Assembly: GCF_004138295.1 (NCBI RefSeq)
Contig: NZ_SCFM01000036.1
Span: 1-64,000 of the forward strand
Direction: 5' to 3'
Source of the DNA: Ectobacillus funiculus
GTDB taxonomy: Bacteria; Bacillota; Bacilli; Bacillales; Bacillaceae_G
DNA: 64,000 bases
The notes under the pieces are model-generated. The model was not told where the DNA came from. It saw nothing but the letters and a program-made list of their open reading frames with translations, and did not search any database. Positions 27,145 to 35,134 of the stretch are shown here, piece by piece. The translations under genes and the position numbers were made by a program. The first letter of the stretch is position 1, and every line of letters begins with the position of its first letter.

Positions 27145-28027
27145 AACCTTTTCCCGGCACTTGCGTGAGGGAGCGAAAAGTCTGGCACGAAATGGCTGGA
27201 TGACATTTGCTTCTATCAGTGCTGTGACGATTACACTCTTACTTGTCGGGGTATTTTTGGCAGTTATTATGAATATGAACCACTTTGCTTCAAAGGTTGA
27301 AAAGGATGTAGAGATTCGTGTGCACATTGATCCGGCTGCCACTAAGGAGGATCAGGAGGCCTTAAAAGCAAGTATTCAAAGCCTCCCAGAAGTTGATTCT
27401 ATCAAGTTTTCTTCTAAACAAGATGAATTAAAACGTGTAATTAAAAGTTTTGGAGATAGCGGCAAGTCGTTTGAGCTATTTGAACAGGACAATCCGCTGA
27501 AGGATGTATATATTTTAAAAACGAAGAAACCTACTGATACAGTAAAAGCAGCCAAAAAAATCGAAAAGATGCAATTTGTAAGCATGGTACAGTATGGTAA
27601 AGGTCAGGTTGAAAAGCTTTTCAGCACAGTGAAAATCGGGCGTAACATCGGAGTGGTTTTAATTGCCGGTTTGTTGTTCACAGCTATGTTTTTGATTTCA
27701 AATACAATTAAGATTACAATTTATGCAAGACGTACAGAAATTGAGATTATGAAGCTTGTCGGTGCGACGAATTGGTTCATTCGCTGGCCATTTTTGCTTG
27801 AAGGCTTGTTCCTCGGTGTGCTTGGTTCAATCCTTCCGATTGCCTTAATTTTAACGGCATACAACTCTGCGCTTAGTGTGCTGAATGAAAAATTAACAGG
27901 TACAATTTTTGAAATGCTTCCTTATAACCCATTTGTGTTCCAACTTTCTGCGCTGCTTCTGTTGATTGGTGCGGTTATTGGGATGTGGGGAAGTGTAATG
28001 TCGGTACGCAGATTCTTGAAAGTGTAA
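27134..28027 (+). CDS. ftsX: Cell division membrane protein FtsX
   Basis: The permease-like subunit of FtsEX. The 297-residue protein has a cytoplasmic N-terminus (RHLREGAKSLARNGWMT), a first membrane segment at about 22-46, a large extracellular loop to about 170, then three membrane segments, with ARRTEIEIMKLVGAT before the third. The loop contacts the hydrolase partner in B. subtilis. ATG at 27134 follows GGGAGGA; the frame from 27080 overlaps ftsE without a site. Confidence 0.95.
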   Translation: MKIKTFSRHLREGAKSLARNGWMTFASISAVTITLLLVGVFLAVIMNMNHFASKVEKDVEIRVHIDPAATKEDQEALKASIQSLPEVDSIKFSSKQDELKRVIKSFGDSGKSFELFEQDNPLKDVYILKTKKPTDTVKAAKKIEKMQFVSMVQYGKGQVEKLFSTVKIGRNIGVVLIAGLLFTAMFLISNTIKITIYARRTEIEIMKLVGATNWFIRWPFLLEGLFLGVLGSILPIALILTAYNSALSVLNEKLTGTIFEMLPYNPFVFQLSALLLLIGAVIGMWGSVMSVRRFLKV

Positions 28028-28094
28028 CAATGACTCGATAAAAAAGTTGCAAACATATTTCGTACAAGCTTATCATATAGTAGGTATAGGTTGG

Positions 28095-28122
28095 GCATCG
28101 CACAGTAGTGTGATGCCTTTTC
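28095..28122 (+). terminator. Terminator after ftsX
   Basis: GCATCGCAC-AGTA-GTGTGATGC followed by CTTTTC. Confidence 0.75.
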
Positions 28123-28216
28123 ATACACATACATATTACTCGGCTAATTTTTCTCGTATCTACAAATGCGGTTGAAGGACCGAAATATTATGCGAACCGG
28201 AAAGGAGAGTTCCGCA

Positions 28217-29638
28217 TTGAAACGTAAAGTGGCTATCGTTTGGATTATTGCGGCGTTTTTGTTAGGAGCAGGCGGAATGTTTGCCGGCGGACGTTATTGG
28301 CTTGGAGCAGGACAATTGGGTCAATCCGACTCGGCGACCAAGGAATCTGATTTACAGAAGATTGAACAGGCATATGACCTCATTGATTCCCGGTATGTAA
28401 AGGATGTGGATGATCATAAGCTTGTAGAAGGAGCTATTCAGGGGATGCTTGGAACGCTGAAGGATCCATACTCTGCTTATATGGATAAGGAAACAGCGAC
28501 TCAATTCCAGCAATCTTTAGATTCATCGCTGGAAGGCATCGGTGCAGAGGTGAACAAGGTTGACGACAAGCTTATTATTATTTCTCCGATTAAGGATTCA
28601 CCTGCTGAGAAGGCGGGGATCAAACCAAATGATCAAATTGTAGCGGTAGATGGAAAAAGCGTAGCCGATTTAACACGCGAAGAGGCAGTACTCAAAATCC
28701 GCGGGAAGAAAGGGACTTTTGTGACCCTTGATATTAAACGTCCAGGAACAGATGGGACAATTACGTTTAAAATTAAACGCGATACAATTCCAATGCTAAC
28801 AGTGTTTAGTTCGGTTAAGAAGGAGAATGGAAAGGATATCGGGTACCTGCAAATTACCTCCTTCTCAGAAGATACAGCGAAGGAATTTGCAAGCAAGCTT
28901 GGGGCACTGGAAAAGAAGGATATCTCAGGTCTTATCATTGACGTGCGCGGGAATCCAGGCGGATATTTAGAAAGTGTGGAATCGATTTTGAAGGAGCTTG
29001 TAACGGATAAAAAGCCAATGCTGCAAATCGAAGATCGAGACGGTAAGAAGCAAAAGTATTTTACAGATTTAAAAGAACGTAAGCCATATCCAATTGCTGT
29101 CTTAATTGACAACGGCAGCGCATCCGCATCCGAAATTTTAGCAGGAGCGCTCAAGGAAGCGGAAGGCTACCCGCTTATTGGCGTAAAATCATTCGGAAAA
29201 GGAACGGTTCAGCAGGCAGTGCCGATGGCTGATGGCAGCAATATTAAGCTTACAATGTTCAAATGGCTAACACCAGACGGAAATTGGATTCATCAAAAGG
29301 GAATTGAGCCGACGCTGGAAGTGAAGCAGCCTGCCTACTACTATGCTACACCAATTCAGTTTGCAAAGACCTTGTCCTTTAACGATAACAATGACCAGGT
29401 GAAAAGTGCACAGCAGCTCTTAAATGATCTTGGCTATGAGACAGGACGCAAGGACGGCTACTTTAGCAAGGAAACAGAATCAGCGGTGAAAACATTCCAG
29501 CAGACAAATAAGCTCGAAGCAACTGGTAAAATTGATAAACAGACGGCAGAAGCGATTCAAAACAAAGTAATAGAAAAAATTCGCTCCGGTGAAAATGACT
29601 TACAGCTGCAAGCAGCAGTGAAATTACTGGCGAAGTAA
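28217..29638 (+). CDS. ctpB: Carboxy-terminal processing protease CtpB
   Basis: An S41 serine protease exported to the space outside the membrane; in B. subtilis it cleaves SpoIVFA/BofA to time sigma-K activation. The 473-residue protein has an N-terminal signal anchor (VAIVWIIAAFLLGAGG), a PDZ domain (SPIKDSPAEKAGIKPNDQIV), the protease core with catalytic Ser in NGSASASEIL and Lys in SFGKGTVQQ, and a C-terminal peptidoglycan-binding domain (DLGYETGRKDGYFSKET). TTG at 28217 is chosen because AAAGGAGAG is seven bases upstream; ATG 28190 and 28166 are weaker options. Confidence 0.92.
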   Translation: MKRKVAIVWIIAAFLLGAGGMFAGGRYWLGAGQLGQSDSATKESDLQKIEQAYDLIDSRYVKDVDDHKLVEGAIQGMLGTLKDPYSAYMDKETATQFQQSLDSSLEGIGAEVNKVDDKLIIISPIKDSPAEKAGIKPNDQIVAVDGKSVADLTREEAVLKIRGKKGTFVTLDIKRPGTDGTITFKIKRDTIPMLTVFSSVKKENGKDIGYLQITSFSEDTAKEFASKLGALEKKDISGLIIDVRGNPGGYLESVESILKELVTDKKPMLQIEDRDGKKQKYFTDLKERKPYPIAVLIDNGSASASEILAGALKEAEGYPLIGVKSFGKGTVQQAVPMADGSNIKLTMFKWLTPDGNWIHQKGIEPTLEVKQPAYYYATPIQFAKTLSFNDNNDQVKSAQQLLNDLGYETGRKDGYFSKETESAVKTFQQTNKLEATGKIDKQTAEAIQNKVIEKIRSGENDLQLQAAVKLLAK

Positions 29639-29667
29639 GACAGGGATTTCATAGAAATTGTCGAAAA

Positions 29668-29698
29668 GTATACAGACAGAGTGTCTGTATACTTTTTT
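29668..29698 (+). terminator. Terminator after ctpB
   Basis: AGTATACAGAC-AGAGT-GTCTGTATACT followed by six T. Confidence 0.93.
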
Positions 29699-29773
29699 GT
29701 ATGAACAAAAACGAAAAAAGCCGTGAGTATGATAAAATTAAAAAAGAAAGCTTATAAGTAAGGTGGTGTAGCA

Positions 29774-30970
29774 ATGAGTATAGTTGTTTCAGAGATACTC
29801 AACGCATTTGGGCGCTTTTTTATGCATCCTGTTTTTTATATATTCTTTATCAGCAGCTTATTAGCTGGGTATTGGCGCGTAAAGCGGGAGCGCAAGGATT
29901 TTTCATTTAAAGTGTATGATGTTTGGTACGAGCTTCGTACATCTGCCACGTCAGGTATTGGCTTTGGGATGATACTATCTGTGATCTTTATTGGCGTCGG
30001 TATCATCCTTTCGAAAGCAAGTCTTCTCATCATCGCTTGTTGGACCATTTTGTTTGCGCTTCTCACGCAATATCGTTATTTATCAGCAGCCTACAGCTTT
30101 GGCATTGCTATTTTTTATTTTTTGCTTTCTCCATCATGGAAGACAGGGCAGCCTCTGTTGGATGCATGGCTGGCAGACAGCAGCGCTACCAATTTAACGG
30201 CGCTTGCGGTGCTAATGGCGTCTCTGCTTATTGTAGAGGGTCTGCTCATTTTAGGACGAGCTTCGCGTATCTCTACGCCAAAGGTCTTAAAAGGAAAGCG
30301 TGGTATGTCTATTGGCATGCATGTTTGCAAGAGGCTTTGGTTCGTCCCGATTTTTATCTTGGTGCCAGGGGATGCAATGACGAAGGTGTTTGCTTGGTGG
30401 CCGGTAATCACGATTGATACTAATGTGTTTTCTCTTTTCCTTGTGCCATTTAGCATCGGATTTTCTAAATCGATAAAAGGACAGCTTCCTAGCCGGGCAA
30501 TCTTTTATACTGGACGACGTGTAGCTGGTTTAGGCCTTTTTGTGCTACTGTTAGCGGTCATTAGTTACTGGCTGCCGGGGATTGCGATTGCAGCTGCAGG
30601 TGCCGCAATGCTTGGCCGGCTTTCCATTACGATTCGCGAGCAAATAGAGGATGAAAAACATCCGGCATTCTTCTCGCCGAAAGGTGCCGGCTTAATGATT
30701 TTAGATACGCTTCCGAATTCGCCTGCTGAGGAAATGGGCCTTAAGCCAGGAGAGATTATCTCAAAGGTAAACGGTGTTGTACCAAAATCGCTTCGCGAGT
30801 TTTATCAAGCGCTTCAGCACAATACATCGGGAGCTTTTTGCAAGCTTGAGGTGATTGATGTCAACGCCGAGCCGCGTATCCTGCAGCGCGCCATTTTCGA
30901 GAATGACCACCATGAGCTAGGGATTATTTTTGTACAGCGTGATTATGATTTGGATATAGAAGCGGTGTAA
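29774..30970 (+). CDS. minJ: MinJ-like polytopic PDZ protein (division site topology)
   Basis: MinJ links DivIVA to MinCD and restricts division to mid-cell. The 398-residue protein has about seven or more membrane segments up to residue 295, then a cytoplasmic PDZ domain (GAGLMILDTLPNSPAEEMGLKPGE, given here as GAGLMILDTLPNSPAEE with MGLKPGE) and a C-terminal acidic tail. It follows ctpB as in B. subtilis, where swrA lies between the two; swrA is absent here. AAGGTGG precedes the ATG. Confidence 0.87.
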   Translation: MSIVVSEILNAFGRFFMHPVFYIFFISSLLAGYWRVKRERKDFSFKVYDVWYELRTSATSGIGFGMILSVIFIGVGIILSKASLLIIACWTILFALLTQYRYLSAAYSFGIAIFYFLLSPSWKTGQPLLDAWLADSSATNLTALAVLMASLLIVEGLLILGRASRISTPKVLKGKRGMSIGMHVCKRLWFVPIFILVPGDAMTKVFAWWPVITIDTNVFSLFLVPFSIGFSKSIKGQLPSRAIFYTGRRVAGLGLFVLLLAVISYWLPGIAIAAAGAAMLGRLSITIREQIEDEKHPAFFSPKGAGLMILDTLPNSPAEEMGLKPGEIISKVNGVVPKSLREFYQALQHNTSGAFCKLEVIDVNAEPRILQRAIFENDHHELGIIFVQRDYDLDIEAV

Positions 30971-31026
30971 TTTTGTGCTTGGTGATAAAAGTTTAGAATC
31001 CTGGCAGAGGTAAATATACTTATCAA

Positions 31027-31064
31027 AAAAGCTACGTACGATTCCTCGTTACTGTAGCTTTTTT
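31027..31064 (+). terminator. Terminator after minJ
   Basis: AAAAGCTAC and GTAGCTTTT enclose an 18-base loop and precede a long T-run. Confidence 0.8.
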
Positions 31065-31069
31065 CTTTT

Positions 31070-31176
31070 TTACACTTTCAGAAAGTATAAAGTTCTAGCT
31101 AGAAGACAATTCGACGTAGCGAGAAATTTTAGGAATACAGTATAAGTAGGGCTCGCCAATCGGCGAGTTTTTTTTA
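31070..31176 (+). repeat. Family A repeat, short form
   Basis: ACACTTTCAGAAAGTATAAA, TTCGACGTAGCGAGAAATTTT, CAGTATAAGTAGGGCTCGCC, GGCGAG and eight T. It has the same internal deletion as the copy at 24291. Confidence 0.9.
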
Positions 31177-31281
31177 TTAAGAAAATATTTATGTTCTTTA
31201 GGATTTTCACTGTATTTTCTCTTTTCTCTACTACAATTCAAAGTGTAGACAAGGTAGCTTATCGAAAAGGAGGTGACAGTG

Positions 31282-31815
31282 ATGAAAAAAGGAAAATGGC
31301 TTGTGTGGGCGTTTATTACTGTAGCAGTGTTTGTAATTGCGCGCATCACATTCCAGCAGCTTAACGTGTTTGGAGGAGGCTTCGGATCACAAGGCATGCA
31401 TCAGTTCCAAGGCGGCGGATTTGCTCCAGGAGGACATTTCCGTGGCGGCACAGAGTTTTCTTCTGGAATGGGTAGACATGGTCATATGCATGGCTTTGGG
31501 ATTATCCATATTCTGATACAAGCCGGTCTTTTCATAATCGGATGGGTGACATGGAAGCTTGCCGCGGGCAATCGAATCCGTAAATGGATTGGAATTGCAC
31601 TCATGGTATGGGCAGCTATTCTGTTATTGCCAAAGGTGCTGATTCTTCCGATTATTCTTGTAGCAGCTTATCTTGCTTATAAAAACGGCCGAAATGAGGA
31701 CGCCTCTTCTGCAAATTATGTACAAGCAGAAGCAGCAGGCGTTTCTAGCTTGGATTCACATAAACTTGATTACTTAGACGAATGGGAAAATAAAATCCAT
31801 AAGGAGGAGCAGTAA
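31282..31815 (+). CDS. Small membrane protein upstream of pspA (LiaI-like position)
   Basis: The 177-residue protein has one N-terminal membrane segment (WLVWAFITVAVFVIA), a Gly/Phe/His-rich stretch (about residues 28-75, with FGGGFG, FQGGGF, GRHGHMHG), two or three more hydrophobic segments (IIHILIQAGLFIIGWV, IALMVWAAILLLPKV) and a charged tail. It is one base upstream of a PspA-type gene, so it likely anchors or regulates it as LiaI does LiaH. I cannot assign it to LiaI by sequence. The ATG at 31282 has AAGGAGGTGA upstream. The 5' end and promoter are duplicated at 5140-5250. Confidence 0.7.
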   Translation: MKKGKWLVWAFITVAVFVIARITFQQLNVFGGGFGSQGMHQFQGGGFAPGGHFRGGTEFSSGMGRHGHMHGFGIIHILIQAGLFIIGWVTWKLAAGNRIRKWIGIALMVWAAILLLPKVLILPIILVAAYLAYKNGRNEDASSANYVQAEAAGVSSLDSHKLDYLDEWENKIHKEEQ

Positions 31816-31816
31816 G

Positions 31817-32467
31817 ATGGGGATTTTTAGACGAATAAAAAATATCGCACTTGCTGATGTGCATAGTGTGCTTGATAAAGCGGAAGATCCACTCAGCATG
31901 ATCAAGCAATACTTGCGCGAGATGGAGGAGCAGCTCGTAAAGGCGCAGCAGGCACTGTCTGAGCAGCTGTTTTTGGAGAAAAAGTATGAAATGCTTACTT
32001 TGCAAACGCAGGAAGCTGTTGAAAAGCGCCTTAGACAAGCAAACCTTGCAGTGGAGCGAAATGAGGACGAAATTGCAAAATTAGCGCTGCAGGATAAGAT
32101 TGTACAGGAACGCAAGCTAGCATCGTACAAGCAACAGTATGAAGTGATGCAAGTACAAACTACTAATTTGTATGAAAAGGTAAAGGCTCTGCAGGAAAAG
32201 TATGAAGAGCTGAAGCTAAAGCAGCAGGAGCTGATCGCCAGAGCGCATGCTGCGAGGGCTGTGAAGGAAATTAATACAACAATTGCGTCTTTTAATGCAG
32301 ATAACGCAATGCGCGGCTTTGCCAGAATGGAAGAGCGCATCTGGGCGTTAGAAGCTGAAGCAAAAGCAAGCCAAGAAATTGCAGCTCCACATCAACCGAG
32401 CATGAACCCCCTCTTGCAGGCTGAAGTGGAACAGCAATTGGAACAGTTAAAAGCAGCGAAGTCCTAA
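31817..32467 (+). CDS. PspA/IM30/LiaH family membrane stress protein
   Basis: PspA-family proteins form large coiled-coil assemblies on the inner face of the membrane and protect it from envelope stress. The 216-residue protein begins MGIFRRIKNIALADVHSVLD, has the DPLSMIKQYLREME helix and continues as coiled coil (about 25-145). It ends in a linker and a C-terminal helix (EQQLEQLKAAKS). AAGGAGGAG is seven bases before the ATG. It forms an operon with the membrane protein before it; a terminator follows. Confidence 0.92.
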   Translation: MGIFRRIKNIALADVHSVLDKAEDPLSMIKQYLREMEEQLVKAQQALSEQLFLEKKYEMLTLQTQEAVEKRLRQANLAVERNEDEIAKLALQDKIVQERKLASYKQQYEVMQVQTTNLYEKVKALQEKYEELKLKQQELIARAHAARAVKEINTTIASFNADNAMRGFARMEERIWALEAEAKASQEIAAPHQPSMNPLLQAEVEQQLEQLKAAKS

Positions 32468-32544
32468 GGAAGGACAAGCTGCTCGACTTAGCTAAACCCT
32501 TTCTCATGTTATGCCTTACCCCCCTTATTTAATATAAATTGTTG

Positions 32545-32572
32545 TCCCTCCGTTTGGGGGGATTTTTTTTAT
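32545..32572 (+). terminator. Terminator after the pspA-like gene
   Basis: CCCTCC-GTTT-GGGGGG followed by ATTTTTTTT. Confidence 0.8.
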
Positions 32573-32687
32573 ACTTTAAGAAAGTATAAATTTCTAGCAG
32601 GAAGACCATTCGACGTAGTGAGAAATTTTAGGAACAAAGTATAAGTGCAACTACACCTCTGTCTTCGCCTAACGGCTTGCCAATCGG
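32568..32687 (+). repeat. Family A repeat, right end replaced by family B
   Basis: TATACTTTAAGAAAGTATAA, TTCGACGTAGTGAGAAATTTT, GTGCAACTACACC and CTTGCC-AATCGG are intact. At 32688 the copy stops inside its terminal hairpin and family B begins (TTACTGTAAGAAAGG). Confidence 0.9.
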
Positions 32688-32841
32688 TTACTGTAAGAAA
32701 GGATAACTTTTCGGGGCGATGTCTAGCTCCCAAGGCCAAAGTGGCAGCGTAGGGCTGAACCTCCGCAAAAGGAAAAAAGCGTCTTTTACTCCGGCCCACC
32801 CCTACGCTGCCATAAAAGGCGGCCCTTGTCTGCTTTTCTTA
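32688..32841 (+). repeat. Family B repeat, longest copy
   Basis: It runs from CTGTAAGAAAGGATAACTTT to TGTCTGCTTTTCTTA. Inside, TGGCAGCGTAGGG and CCCTACGCTGCCA form a perfect 13-bp stem, flanked by CAAGGCC and GGCCCTTG, so the element is one long imperfect hairpin. Confidence 0.88.
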
Positions 32842-32875
32842 ATGCTTTCAGCATTCGTTTCATCTTCTTATAGTG

Positions 32876-34525
32876 CTATCCTCTCAACAGCGTTGGTGGG
32901 ATTTCTTCTTGATCAACCATTACCTCAACTACTGTCGGTCCGTTGTGATTGTTCAGAGCTTCCTTGAGAGCCAGGTGTAAGTCTTCAATAGTCCAACACT
33001 TAAAGGATAATGCTCCCATTGCTTCACTATATTTTTTAACGTCGAGTTCATTTTTGAAAATAGTGCCAACAGCTTTTCCAGCATTGTTTGACATACCTTT
33101 ATCGACCATATCAAGTCTTCCATTATTCAAAACAATAAAGATAGTAGCTGCATTGCTGTCAACTGCTGTTGAAACCTCATTTCCATGCATAAAAAAGCAT
33201 CCATCACCTGTTAAACAGACGATAGGCTTAGTAGGATTGCTTAACTTCGCACCAATACTAAAACCAATAGCATGTCCCATTGCGCCAAAAACATCATCAA
33301 AATAGAATGTGGCCTGCTTTGTCAGTGTTAGGTGCTGAATAGCATAAAAGGAATGGCTGCCATCATCACCAAAGAAAACAGTATCTGCGGGAAAATTCTC
33401 TCTTAGGGCAGCAATGACTTGCTTTGCTAGTAGCCTTTCAACTGTAATCGGTGTTTCCTTTTGTAGCTCTGCACTAATATGTATCTGCGGCTTTGAAAAA
33501 GGTTTAGCTAATCTATCTGTCTTAATTAATTTTAATAAACTCTCAAGATTATGCTTAGCGTCACCAAGAACAAGCTGTGTTGCAACAGGAATTGATTTGC
33601 CAATAAACGTATAGTCGTAATCAAAATGAATAATTTTATCTGGATACAAAGCGGGATCCAGTCCAACAATAGACATATCAGATAACTTAGATCCTATTAC
33701 AATTATGAGATCACTCTTATTCTTTAAATACTCACTAGCTTTTGCAGAGCCGCCTAGTCCAAACCCATCTAGGGACAGATCATGTGTTGTTGGAAATGTT
33801 CCTTTTCCGCCAGGTGTTGTCATGACTGGTATGTTAAAGGTTTCCGCTAAACGAATGACTTCCTCATAGGCTCTGGAGGAATGCACACCTTTTCCTAAAA
33901 TCATGACAGGCCGCTTAGAAGTTAAAATACAATCTAAGGCTTGTTGTAACTCCTTTTGGGTCGCTATCACATGTGGAACTTCATCGGGTATGTCTAAAAT
34001 AAAAGATTCTGCCTGCTCATCCAATACATCCATAGGGAGTGAAAGGTGAACAGGTCCCTTCACTCCATATAATGCGCTCTCAATAGCATGAGAAAAGATA
34101 CTTTTAAATGATTCAGCTCGGTCTATGCGTGCACTAAATTTTGTTACTGGCTCAAACATTTTTATTAAGTCTGTCCCAAATGCTGAAGAGTCTTGTCCAA
34201 ACGGTTTACCCATATCTTTAGCAGAGGGGTGCCCTGTAATAAAAACAACTGGTAAATGCCATGCTTTTGCTTGTGCCGCAGCCGTCAGCAAATTGGTGCC
34301 GCCTGGACCAGAAGTACCTATTGCGACTCCAATAGAATCATTCATTAAGGAATAACCAGAAGCAATATAACCAGCTCCAGTTTCATGCCTAGTTAGATTG
34401 AATTGAATACCATGGTTCTCTAATTCGAGTAAAATTGGAACAATAGGTTTTCCAGGAACACCAAATGCATGACGTACACCCATATTCTTAAGATTAATAG
34501 CAAGGATTTCTGCAACTTTTCTCAT
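32876..34525 (-). CDS. Thiamine-diphosphate-dependent enzyme, acetolactate-synthase-like
   Basis: The 549-residue protein has the three-domain layout of ThDP enzymes such as acetolactate synthase, benzoylformate decarboxylase or glyoxylate carboligase. The N-terminal catalytic Glu lies in TRHETGAGYIASGY, the central domain has PVMILGKGVHSS, and the C-terminal ThDP-Mg site is GDGCFFMHGNEVSTA ending in VLNNGRLD. The substrate cannot be assigned; no small IlvN subunit or partner gene is adjacent, which argues against the biosynthetic enzyme. AAAGGA precedes ATG 34525. The leader contains two c-di-GMP-type riboswitches, so expression is probably tied to the motile/sessile switch. Its base composition is more AT-rich than its neighbours, suggesting acquisition. 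Confidence 0.85.
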   Translation of the reverse strand: MRKVAEILAINLKNMGVRHAFGVPGKPIVPILLELENHGIQFNLTRHETGAGYIASGYSLMNDSIGVAIGTSGPGGTNLLTAAAQAKAWHLPVVFITGHPSAKDMGKPFGQDSSAFGTDLIKMFEPVTKFSARIDRAESFKSIFSHAIESALYGVKGPVHLSLPMDVLDEQAESFILDIPDEVPHVIATQKELQQALDCILTSKRPVMILGKGVHSSRAYEEVIRLAETFNIPVMTTPGGKGTFPTTHDLSLDGFGLGGSAKASEYLKNKSDLIIVIGSKLSDMSIVGLDPALYPDKIIHFDYDYTFIGKSIPVATQLVLGDAKHNLESLLKLIKTDRLAKPFSKPQIHISAELQKETPITVERLLAKQVIAALRENFPADTVFFGDDGSHSFYAIQHLTLTKQATFYFDDVFGAMGHAIGFSIGAKLSNPTKPIVCLTGDGCFFMHGNEVSTAVDSNAATIFIVLNNGRLDMVDKGMSNNAGKAVGTIFKNELDVKKYSEAMGALSFKCWTIEDLHLALKEALNNHNGPTVVEVMVDQEEIPPTLLRG

Positions 34526-34562
34526 GTCATTAAAATTCCTTTCGCTTGAGATTCAGCAAATA

Positions 34563-34690
34563 TAAAAAAACCCCTGTATAGACATAAATGGGGTGAAAAT
34601 AAAGATTTATGTAACCAGCCATCATAGTACAACTGCCGTAGACCTGTAGGCTTTACGTCCTCGACTTGGGACGGGTTTGCCTCATATAGA
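34563..34690 (-). promoter_or_regulatory. c-di-GMP-I (GEMM-I) riboswitch, gene-proximal copy, with terminator
   Basis: On the minus strand it reads GAGGCAAACCC, then GAGGACGTAAAGCCTACAGG, TCTACGGCAG and CTATGATGGCTGGTTAC, the order and spacing of the GEMM-I aptamer. A terminator with arms ACCCC and GGGGT and seven T follows at 34563-34594. Compared with the second copy, the P2 loop is CCAA instead of GAAA and GACGCAAAG has become GACGTAAAG, so ligand binding may be weakened or altered. Confidence 0.8.
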
Positions 34691-34845
34691 TTTAGCTGTT
34701 TCCTGTTACGAATTAAAATTTATTATCAGTACTTTAGGACATAAAAATATGACGCTTCGTATCATGATTTAAATATGCTATATATCTATATGGGCGTTAA
34801 CTTATGTATTATTTAGGAACCGTTTCATTTTGCGGACTGGCAAAT

Positions 34846-34975
34846 ACAAAAAACACCCTATATAGACATAAATAGGGCGTAAACAAAAAATTTATGCAAC
34901 CCAGCCATCATAGCACAACTGCCGTAGATCTGTAGGCTTTGCGTCCTCGACTTTCGACGAGTTTGCCCTATTTAG
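34846..34975 (-). promoter_or_regulatory. c-di-GMP-I (GEMM-I) riboswitch, distal copy, with terminator
   Basis: On the minus strand it reads AGGGCAAACTCGTCGAAAG, TCGAGGACGCAAAGCCTAC, CTACGGCAG and CTATGATGGCTGGGTTGC. The GAAA tetraloop, ACGCAAAGCC and the receptor-side CTATGATGG are all present. A terminator (GCCCTAT, TATAGGGTG, TTTTTT) follows at 34848-34881. The aptamer 5' strand TAAATAGGGC is perfectly complementary to the terminator arm GCCCTATTTA. Confidence 0.88.
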
Positions 34976-35134
34976 ATTTCATTTTTCCTGCTGCAAATTA
35001 ACGCTGCAAGGTGGCGTGACATTGCTCTTAAATTCATGTACAACAATTGGAAAATCCGCTTTTCAATAAATTTAAATATAATTTATCACGTATTCTGAAT
35101 AAAATAAACCAATATTCGACAAATTATTAGTTCT

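Noticed and set aside
31282-32467. Firm assignment as liaIH
   Set aside because: The second gene is clearly PspA-family, but the first does not resemble LiaI beyond being a small membrane protein, and no liaFSR genes follow.
32568-32841. Insertion sequence at the A/B junction
   Set aside because: No transposase frame or target duplication is visible; only the short hairpin elements are present.
32876-34525. Biosynthetic acetolactate synthase (ilvB/alsS)
   Set aside because: No ilvN or alsD neighbour is present, and the sequence alone does not fix the substrate; only the ThDP-enzyme class is supported.
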